From positions 186,001-250,000 of the forward strand of contig BSBM01000050.1 in the NCBI GenBank assembly GCA_027924585.1: 64,000 bases of DNA, in the 5' to 3' direction. The translations under genes and the position numbers were made by a program. The notes beneath the pieces were generated by a model. It saw only the letters and a list, made by a program, of their open reading frames with translations, was not told the DNA's origin and did no database searches. Below are positions 55,878 to 64,000 of this stretch, in pieces; positions within the stretch are counted from its first letter, which is position 1, and the number at the start of each line of letters is the position of its first letter. Source of the stretch: Larix kaempferi (lineage: Eukaryota; Streptophyta; Pinopsida; Pinales; Pinaceae).

Positions 55878-58421
55878 ATGGTTGTCACCCGTGCAGGAGC
55901 AAAAACCATGGAGAAAGCACTTGCAACCATCCAATCCAAACTCCAGGATCTAGATGAAAAATTTCTCGGCCTCCATCTTGAACATTCAGCTATGAACAAC
56001 AAACGGCAGTCCGAGTCTTCATCAGACAATGGGTTCTCCTCTTCCAACAATTTCCGTGGTCCGAAGCTTGATTTTCCTCGCTTCAATGGTACTGATCCAA
56101 CAGGATGGATCTATCGTGCAGAACAGTATTTCAATCTGGATAATACTTTTGATGTCAACAAAGTTCCGCTGGCATCCTTTCACTTGGAACAGGAAGCTCT
56201 TCAATGGTATCATTGGTACATCAAGGCTCATCCAGAGCCCAAATGGCCAGACTTTTGCCAGCTCCTTTTGCAACGATTTGGTCCTAGTGCTTTTGATGAC
56301 TTCATGGGAGCACTCACTAAACTTCGCCAAATTGGCACAGTGAGAGAGTATCAAACCGAATTTGAGAACCTAGCCAACCACACTGAAGGACTGTCTGATG
56401 ACTTTTACCGGAGTTGTTTTATCAGTGGTCTAAAGGATGCCATCCGCTCTGAGGTCAAAATGTTCTGTCCCAACACAATGATGGAAGCCCTAGGGTTGGC
56501 TAAGTTGGCAGAAGACAAGATTGCAGCCCAACAATGCTCCAAGCCCACTTTTGTTCCCTTCCGAAATATGGGTTCTCAGCGACCACCTATACCGCAGGCT
56601 CCTCGACCGACTCCTATCAAGTGTTTGTCTGAAACAGAGATGTAAGCACGCAGAGAAAAGGGGCTTTGCTATAATTGTGATGAGAAATTCACTCGGGGAC
56701 ATAGATGTGTTCAGCAAAAACTCTATCTCTTGGATGTGGAGTCTCTGCCTGCCTCTGAAATTGGTGACGAAGATCTAGAAACACTGAATGTTCCGGTCGA
56801 CATTCAGGAACCGCCTATTGACCCTCCGTCTCAGGATGACCAGCCAGAGATATCTCTCCATGCTTTAGCTGGAATCACCACCCCCCAAACAATGCAGGTC
56901 AGGGGTTACTTCAAGAAGCTTCCTCTTACAATACTCATTGATTCTGGTAGCACTCATAATTTCATTGATCCTCGGATCGCCAAACAAGCTGATTGTTTTA
57001 TCCATCCTTGCTCCAACTTTGAATTCATGGTTGCCAATGGGGGAACCTTACCTTGCAAAGGGAAGTGTCGAAATGTGCGTATTTCTATGGGAGACTATAC
57101 CTTGCACTCTTACATGTTTGCCTTGCCCCTAGGCGGATGTGATGTGGTTTTGGGTGCTCAATGGCTACGCACACTTGGCCCTATCTTATGGGATTTTGCT
57201 GAACTTTGGATGCAGTTTTCCCTCAATGGACAAAAACACACATTGACAGGATTACAACCAGGTTCTCTCAGCATCATCAGTTCACATCGCATGGAAAAAA
57301 TCCTCAAGAAGAATTCACATGGTGTCATCGCTCAGATCCATTCCATCCAGATGCAACCATCAATGGTCTCCACTACTCCTTTGGATCTACAACAAATTCT
57401 GGATCGATATACAGGTGTCTTTGCTGAACCAGTGGGATTACCACCTTCCAGGCTAGAAGACCATCATATTCAGCTCCTTCCTGGCAGCGTTCCCCCCAAC
57501 ATCAGGCCCTATCGCTACCCATTTCACCCGAAAACGGAGATTGAAATGCTCGTTCGGGACTTATTGAAGCAAGGTATTATTCGTCCAAGCACTAGTTCCT
57601 TTTCTTCTCCAGTTATTCTTGTCCGCAAAAAAGATGGGTCATGGCGCCTCTGCATTGACTTCCGAGCACTTAATCACCTCACCATCAAGGATAAGTTTCC
57701 AATTCATGTTGTTGATGAGCTTCTTGATGAGCTTCATGGGGCTCACTTTTTCTCCAAGTTGGATCTTCGTTCTAGGTATCATCAAATTCGGGTTCATGAG
57801 GAGGATATTCCTAAAACAGCTTTCCGCACACATCATGGCCATTATGAGTTTTTGGTCATGCCCTTTGGCCTCACTAATGCTCCTTCCACATTCCAGGCCT
57901 TAATGAATAAAATATTTCGACCCTACTTGTGGAAATTCATTCTGGTATTCTTTGATGATATCCTCATCTACAGTAAAACATGGGATGAACATCTCCAGCA
58001 TCTGGATCTTGTCATGCAACTTTTCTCTGACCATCATCTCCATGCCAAACAGTCTAAATGTGTTTTTGGACAGAAGTAAGTTGGGTATCTCGAGCACATT
58101 ATCTCAGCACAAGGGGTTCGCAGGGATCCTGCCAAAATCGATGCCATGAACAATTGGCCACAGCCTCAGACACTCAAGAGCCTTCGTGGTTTTTTAGGGT
58201 TGACTGGCTACTACCGCAAGTTTGTCAAGGATTATGGGAAGATTGCAGCTCCATTAACTGCTCTATTGAAAAAGGATGAATTTACATGGACACCTGCTAC
58301 TCAGTGTGCATTTGAAAAACTAAAACAAGCTATGTGTACTACACCTGTGCTAGCTATGCCCGATTTTTCCAAGCCCTTCACTATTGAGAGTGATGCTTGT
58401 GGCAATGGAATTGGTGCTGTC
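55878..58421 (+). pseudogene. gypsy-3 gag-pol, two stops, truncated in RNase H
   Basis: One frame from the ATG at 55878. In order: gag (LDFPRFNGTDPTGWIYRAEQ, then ALQWYHWY and REYQTEFENLAN), stop TAA 56643-56645, zinc knuckle ([14 protein letters not shown], near 56680) and protease ([10 protein letters not shown], intact D-S-G, near 56935). RT follows ([20 protein letters not shown], then [10 protein letters not shown] with the catalytic pair near 57950), stop TAA 58077-58079, then the RT-RNase H connection to [11 protein letters not shown], where the next insertion begins. Motifs fit the chromovirus branch (single gag-pol ORF, Met primer). The clade within it is not resolved. [10 protein letters not shown] has Arg where Gly is usual. 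Confidence 0.88.
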
Positions 58422-59874
58422 TGTAGTGTCCCCTTCTCCATAGAACAACAGGGAAGGAAACATTAACAACATACCGGGCGTTTGTAAATTTAGCCCCAAT
58501 AATTTTTGCACATAAATAACTAACATTTTAAAACTTCTATATGCAGATTCGTTTCAATATAAACACAGCGGAATGAACATGCTAACAAGCACTCAAACAG
58601 ACAGTAATTGCAATCATATCAATCACAGCAAGGAATGATTCAACATACAGAGACCCAATCTCATTCGTATGCCATGCATGGATTCTATATTAATTCATTT
58701 CATTAAACATGGGCAATTTAACATATTGCAGAACACAAATGGAATAATTTATAATCCACAGAACACTTATCTTGAGAAGTTGATGTCCAAGGACTGGCTA
58801 CGTGAGAGCAACGTTCCACCCAACCATAGATATCTGTCCAGCCTGTACTCTTTCAGCTGAGAGATCACCCCCGAGCTGGGCTGTGTATCCACTAAGGAGG
58901 AACTAGATGGCTCACTCACAGTCAGGGTTTCACTCAGATAGCCATGCTAAGCCAACACACGGTTGGGTTTCTCAAGCATGCAATAGGAGATGGAGGAGGA
59001 TGCTAGTCCACTGAGCTCAAACCCAGAGCCACATACCCTTCAAAACTAGACTCAGCAATCCCATCCTCTATCATATATCCACAATCGGATTTCTCACAAA
59101 TCTGTCACAAACGACCCAAATCCGTCACTGATTTTCTGGGCCATTAAAACTGGGTTTTCCCATGGCTTTTGGGGTAGCTATTGCTCCCAAATTCGCCCCA
59201 AGGTTCCTACCAATGGATCCCCCACTGGATTTCTCTGTCCAATACCAAATCGGGACGTTTTTGGCTTCCCAAAACGTGGGTTCTCTCACAGTCGTGATTT
59301 TCGGTTTTTTTCACTGCTGGGAGCTCGTTTTTGGATGGGGAAAGATGTCCCATACTTCCACAATGGAATGGGGATAAGGATGGAGCAACCCCCAAGATGT
59401 AGAGTGACTTGTGGGACAAGTCAAAAGAGCCCATACCTTACCATACGAATTTCAGGGCTGCCCATACTCCATCAAAGTCATGGGCTGAAATCTCAACCAC
59501 TTCCTTACAATTGGCATTAATGTCACCTAAGGAAGTCAATGGGTTCACATAATGACAAATGGCAACCTATGGGTCACTCCCATAGCCCCCTCACCACTCC
59601 CTAGTGGATACACGTGGCCCCTTCTCATTCGTTGCCTCCGTAGCCAGCTTTGGTATTTTATATTGCATGATGTCTAATTTACATCCTATTACAATTTCCA
59701 TGGCTTAAGAGCACATGGTATCAAAATATCAAATACTTGCCCTTTAAATAAAATTCGGGCTTTTACTAGCGGGGCCTTGGCCTTGAGCTCCACGCTAGGA
59801 AAACATACATCACATGTACACATTATTTACATTAAAGGCTAATATATCCTAAGGGTCGAATTGGGGGTATTACA
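58422..59874 (-). repeat. 3' LTR of the gag-only element
   Basis: On the plus strand it runs from TGTAGTGTCCCC to GGGGGTATTACA. Read on the minus strand this is TGTAATACCCCC ... GGGGACACTACA, an imperfect inverted terminus typical of Ty3/gypsy LTRs. The left edge is exactly where gypsy-3 RNase H homology stops. 1453 bp, no gene inside. Confidence 0.75.
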
Positions 59875-59889
59875 TTCCCCTCCCCCTTA
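59875..59889 (-). promoter_or_regulatory. polypurine tract of the gag-only element
   Basis: On the minus strand TAAGGGGGAGGGGAA directly precedes the LTR start TGTAATACC. Confidence 0.8.
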
Positions 59890-59991
59890 GAACAACACCG
59901 TCCTCGGTGTTCCAAGACCTAGGCATATATATACAATTTACATATATCCAAAACTTCAAAATCTTTGCAGATCTGCCCTGCATTCTATCCT

Positions 59992-60470
59992 TTACTTTGA
60001 ACCTTCAGGACCAAGTCCTTTGATTTTCACGAGCTGCTCCTGCTGATTCGGATCTTCCAGCTTGTCCACAAGTCTGAAAACTTTATGGCTGCTACCTTCT
60101 TGAGGTTCTCTTGTTGGGCAATTGCGGAGGCAATGATCCCCTCCACATTTCCAACACTTCACTGTTTGCTTCATCTTTACCTGCTCGATTTCCTTTGAGT
60201 CTTTCCACCTGGAGCGTTTCTTAATCGGACGATTGGATGAATGCTTCTTCATTGATCCACTTTTCTCTCCTTTGCTGATTGCTTTCACAATGCTTTTACC
60301 TCTTTCTGCAGACGAAGAGTGTCCTGCAAGACCTCATGGTTCATCTCGTTCTGCTGCTTTTGCATCTTGAGCATCTCTCCAAGATTTTCTTGGGTCTTGG
60401 CAATTGTTTGAAGAAGACCTCCAGCCAATTCTAATAGCCCTTGGTCTGCTGCCATGGTCAATGGAAACAA
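59992..60470 (-). pseudogene. short gag with zinc knuckle, one frameshift
   Basis: The first part (60470-60285) has a methionine- and glutamine-rich helical segment (TIAKTQENLGEMLKMQKQQN) likely to form a coiled coil. After a one-base shift near 60290 the second part has a basic stretch (KKRSRWKD) and the knuckle CWKCGGDHCLRNC (CX2CX3HX4C) near 60115-60155. It ends at 59992. At about 160 residues it is far shorter than a full Ty3 gag and lacks the usual SDIPKF/AAKWY core. A helical N-terminus plus knuckle could be all that is needed for packaging by a helper. Confidence 0.7.
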
Positions 60471-61352
60471 CTGACCACGCTTTTCTCACTAGCAACACTT
60501 GCCTGCACCGGCTGCAACCAATTGATTCAATTTCCACCTGTGAAATTCATCATTACAATTCTCGTTAGGACAAGCATAGCCCAAACATTAAAAATCAGTC
60601 AATGGTTTTTCCCCAGTTGACATGGATAGTCCATGCTTTACTCATGAGACTTCCACACTTTTCATGCTTTCCCAACATACACATGAATTCCTTCATGTTC
60701 ATCCCTTCATAGGAAATTCATTAATTAGCATTCACAATTCACTTTAATTAAATAAACCCACTTTTACTTTCAATCATGCATGCATTCAACGATTCTCTAA
60801 TTTTATAAATGCATCAATAAAAGGAAAGGGAGGGAGAGCAGTAAGAGTTTCTCCTCTTAGTCTTGTTCCATTCTGGAACCCACACCACCACTGTGGTTTT
60901 TCATGCTCCTGTCCTCTTTCACTTCAACGTGAATGCTTGACCTGCCCTTCTTGGCTATGACACGTAGTGTCCATGGTCTATTCCAAACCTCTCAACCATG
61001 GAGTTCCTCCCCTTGGTTGGTCTAACTCTTGGCTGCTAGGGCTCACACAGTCCCATTAGCCCCATCTTTCCTTACTACTCATGCTGAGCTCTTTAGGGTG
61101 GTTACATGTCCACTCACATCCTTGAGATGCCTTCATAGTCATTGCTTCCAGCAATACCTACACTCAAACATTGAATTATTTCACGTTTTTAGTTTATTTT
61201 CATAGGAAATCATAACCAAATCATATACACATGTATATTCATAAGCAAGAAATTACAAGATAACCAAATACTTATCTGCACTAGATGTCTTCACTTTATT
61301 CCATAGGGTCCCTCTTTGCTTTACAAGCCTTGGAATCGCCTATGGATTTGGG
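60471..61352. other. gag-only element, upstream region
   Basis: No gene seen. On the minus strand TTTCACAG|GTGG just before the gag could be a splice acceptor. The DNA is of mixed composition. Confidence 0.4.
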
Positions 61353-61722
61353 GTGTTTGGCCAGCGTGTAGGCTGCCCCTTAACATCTAATAGTCGTGTA
61401 TGTTTTTCCAGCACGCAGGTTGCTTCATAACATCAAATAACCTTGTATGTTTGGCCAGCACGCAGGCTGCTCCAAATCACCAACCATCTCGCATGTTTGG
61501 CCAGCACGCAGGCTGCTCCAAATCATCAACAATCTCGCATGTTTGGCCAGCACGCAGGCTGCTCCAAATCATCAACAATCTCGCATGTTTGGCCAGCACG
61601 CAGGCTGCTCCAAATCATCAACAATCTCGCATGTTTGGCCAGCATGCAGGCTGCTCCAAATCATCAACAATCTCGCATGTTTGGCCAGCACGCAGGCTGT
61701 TCCAAATCATCAATAATCTCGC
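61353..61722. repeat. 46-bp tandem repeat, eight units
   Basis: Core TTTGGCCAGCACGCAGGCTG. The well-conserved units start at 61446, 61492, 61538, 61584, 61630 and 61676, exactly 46 bp apart. Two degenerate units precede them, near 61353 and 61399. A detached unit lies at 61979. Because 46 is not divisible by three and the unit lacks stops, all three plus-strand frames are open across the array. The long frames are a consequence of the repeat. Confidence 0.95.
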
Positions 61723-61891
61723 TCAACCAGCCACTTTCTGGATTTACCAAGCAACTTTTAGTTCTTTCAGGGTCCTTGCTTCCTGTATTGACCAAGGTTT
61801 CCAACAAAGAAACAATAATGCATCAGCTCACTGTTACAAGCTTTATGCTTGAAACCTTCATTATTTCAAATAAGAAATGAATGAAAATGAA

Positions 61892-62450
61892 TACTTATCT
61901 GTACTGTGCATTTCCTCTCTGGTCCACAGGGTCCTGCTTTTACTTTATAAGCCTTGGGATCCTCCTGCGGACTAAGATGTTCGGCCAGCACGCAGGCTGT
62001 TCCAAATCATCAAATAACTAATGCCCTACCAGTACACCTTCACGCCGACTGGGTTTACCAAGCATTTGGTGGTGCCCAACCAGTCCCATACCTGGTTGGC
62101 CCTCTCCATTGCCGAGCCAGCACATACGTCTGGGTCATCGACCAATGGAAGGTAACTGCGCCACCGACCATTACAGGTCAAGGCTCCACTACTCTGCCTT
62201 AGGCTTGCATCAGCCTTTCACGGTATCACAATCCCTCAATGCGCATAACAATTCTTCACCCACACAAGGGTGGAACTTCTTCTCTTATGTAAGCCGGCGG
62301 TTCCATTTAGGAATTCTTTTAGGTGACTTTCTTAACTGCAGGCTATCATGGCCTCATGATACCCACTCACCCTGCGCAAGGGTTACCACTGCTCATACAG
62401 TCTTCTTGAGTACTATTTCTTTACTTTTCCCTTTAAGGTGCAACACTTAA
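61892..62450. repeat. second copy of the segment that precedes the 46-bp array
   Basis: ACTTATCTG(C/T)ACT, CA(T/C)AGGGTCC and AAGCCTTGG(A/G)ATC phrases at 61268-61350 recur in order at 61893-61975 and again lead into a 46-bp unit. This points to a ~625-bp tandem duplication in which only the first copy expanded its minisatellite. Confidence 0.65.
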
Positions 62451-64000
62451 TTTCATATGTATAATCTGTCAACACAAAATGGATAGCAAGTTCATTAGTA
62501 TTGCTGCTCTAGAATTGTAAACATATTTCATAACATTCACTATCCAACCTTGAAACACCAGGAATGCGTCCATTCCCTTAAGGCATAGTCAATATTGGCA
62601 TCCCTAACATAACTCAGCACCAGAAAGGCGTGCACTCCTCACTGATGTGAACTATGAAGGTCCTAATCATACTTCAAGCAGTCTTTCATGATGGAAATAA
62701 AATCAAAACATGCTCTGCATATTAACTCTAATAATTAGATATATATATATATCATTAAGGGTTTATGGAAAACTTATCCATTTTGCCGATGTTATTTCTC
62801 TTCTTTAATGAGGAATGGAGGCTCCTTCTCTGAGTTGACAGTCCCTCGGTTTGCCATCCCAATTCCTTTTGATGTTACATAACCTTCATATGTCTTACTG
62901 ACATAACCTTTACCATCTCACTCATATTGTTTACGAATCATGCAGTGCAGATGAAACATTAATAATGTCTTATGGAATTCCACCTGGAACCCATTTTCAA
63001 ATCATGGAATCCCTTCCCATGAAGTTTGGCTTATGCAGGACCTCTGTCATCGTATTACTGCAATGTGTCTTCCTGGCACACTTATTAAACAGCCAAACAG
63101 TTAGCAACATTTAATCAATACAATTCAAATATGATTGTTCCATAACCAATCCATGGCACTGATAATTAAATTCAGTATGCATTTGCAACTCTGTCTACTA
63201 CAGAAATTGGTTTTCTTATCCATGAGGCTATCCTCATATTGTTTGGCTCTTGTAAGTGACACCACTCTACCCGTTATGGTCTTATGCCTGCTGCCATACA
63301 TGAGCATCCACTTACAGCATGCCCTCCTGACACATTTTCATATAAGCCAAACAGTCATTAGCAATTATTAGTAAAGTTTCAAATCCGAAACATTTACAAA
63401 TCTGATATTTACAACTGTTCTTACTAACAGAACTTAGAGCTCTCAACCATGAGAACCTTCTCATAACTTTGGCTTCTGCATGTGGTAGATCCCGGTCTCT
63501 ACTATGGACTTATCCTCACAGCCATATGTAAGACCTTCCTACCGGAAACTAAAACTTCAATCAGCCAAACATGTCGTGAGTATCTATGCATATTATCATT
63601 TCATTGTCACAACAGTCACTGAAGTGATCTCAGAATTATAATGCTCAATAATTCAAACACCTTCAGCTGTTACATTTGAAATGCAATGAAATATTTACAC
63701 TTCTATATATGCATCCTTATCACAATATAATTTCAAGACATAGTCACCATATCCATGCAACTTAAATCAATCGTAAATACTCATTATTTCACAGTCATAT
63801 CATTCATACAATTCTGTCCTTCCACAAAGTATTCTAGCAGCCCATCAATCATGATTGGGCTCTTCATGCACTTACTATTTTGCATTCACAACAACTCATG
63901 AAATGATCTTAGAATTATCATCAATTCATCATTTCATTCATTATTCATTTTTCAATAACATATGCATCATCCCTATGCATTCATACAATGCATCACAAGA
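62451..64000. other. gag-only element or flank, degenerate repeats
   Basis: No gene. Phrases pairing CATGA(A/G)...TTTGGCT with (A)AGCCAAACA recur near 63020/63093, 63225/63350 and 63450/63560, suggesting old ~200-bp tandem repeats. Probably still internal to the minus-strand element or its 5' LTR. Confidence 0.4.

Larger units (their letters stand above)
54478..58421 (+). mobile_element. gypsy-3: chromovirus-like Ty3/gypsy element, 5' part, nested in gypsy-2
   Basis: A 373-bp LTR (TGTTAGG...CTCACA), an initiator-Met-type primer site, a ~1-kb leader and a single gag-protease-RT-RNase H frame. It inserted into gypsy-2 gag; the five bases to its left are ATAAC. It is cut at 58421 by a minus-strand element in the RNase H segment, so integrase, any chromodomain and the 3' LTR lie beyond the window or are missing. 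Confidence 0.88.
58422..64000 (-). mobile_element. gag-only non-autonomous LTR element, nested in gypsy-3 (runs off window)
   Basis: Minus strand. 3' LTR 58422-59874, polypurine tract, then a short gag with zinc knuckle and no pol, and upstream a long repeat-rich region that reaches the window end. An LTR element retaining only gag is of the TR-GAG type. A stretch just before the tract (frame including LEHRGRCCSKGEGNVIPP on the minus strand) resembles the C-terminal end of chromovirus pol, suggesting that the element arose by deletion of nearly all of pol. The five bases left of the insertion are CTGTC. The 5' LTR was not found within the window. Confidence 0.7.

Noticed and set aside
61353-61722. 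CRISPR array
   Set aside because: Units are contiguous with no variable spacers, and the genome is eukaryotic.
61400-61880. Three overlapping ~90-150-residue frames
   Set aside because: They result from a stop-free 46-bp repeat read in three phases.
1-64000. tRNA or rRNA genes
   Set aside because: I saw no cloverleaf with A and B boxes and no rRNA-like stretch. The only tRNA-related sequences are primer-binding sites.

Overview
The window looks like a piece of a large, repeat-dominated plant nuclear genome. Plant-type LTR retrotransposons are nested three deep, there are no long intact host genes, GT-AG introns are recognisable, and wide AT-rich intergenic stretches separate the elements. 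A gymnosperm (conifer-like) source is my best guess. That guess rests on the style of the Ty3/gypsy elements and the low gene density, not on any diagnostic gene. Nothing bacterial, organellar or CRISPR-like is present.

Layout. At 2.8-7.0 kb lies a decayed Ty1/copia element lacking reverse transcriptase, whose truncated 3' LTR abuts a broken transposase-like gene. That gene (6985-7694 and 23283-23900) is split by a 15.6-kb Ty3/gypsy element of the Tat/Ogre type (here 'gypsy-1', 7695-23277, minus strand). Gypsy-1 has nearly identical 979/980-bp LTRs and a perfect 5-bp target duplication (CAATG). It encodes an extra ORF1, gag-protease, reverse transcriptase, RNase H-integrase and a second RNase H. 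On the opposite strand it carries its own spliced gene resembling the plant mobile domain. An array of hairpins, recurring CGCGGTA palindromes and a conserved leader block complete it.

From 24.0 to 32.4 kb there is a fragment of a plastid-type beta-ketoacyl-ACP synthase gene, then a large inverted-repeat satellite domain. The domain consists of ~359-bp units flanked on both sides by CCCTAA/TTAGGG-like minisatellites and GAT microsatellites. At 33.2-34.8 kb is a minus-strand spliced pseudogene of unknown family, followed by a LINE RNase H fragment. From 35.6 to 49.9 kb the DNA is AT-rich. It is dominated by a two-level tandem duplication (units 40140-43477 and 43478-48732), the second copy interrupted by a copia gag fragment and a solo LTR.

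From 49.9 kb to the right end is a three-level nest. A second Tat-like element (gypsy-2, plus strand) is cut within gag by a chromovirus-like element (gypsy-3, plus strand). Gypsy-3 is in turn cut within RNase H by a minus-strand, gag-only non-autonomous element with long tandem repeats. All three run off the window.

The most notable observations are: (1) the antisense, TATA-driven, intron-containing gene inside gypsy-1; (2) an RNA-leader block conserved in order and spacing between gypsy-1 and gypsy-2 although their gag genes have diverged; (3) the hairpin array and the palindromes recurring in both LTRs, the leader and the antisense gene's first intron; and (4) the inverted satellite domain.
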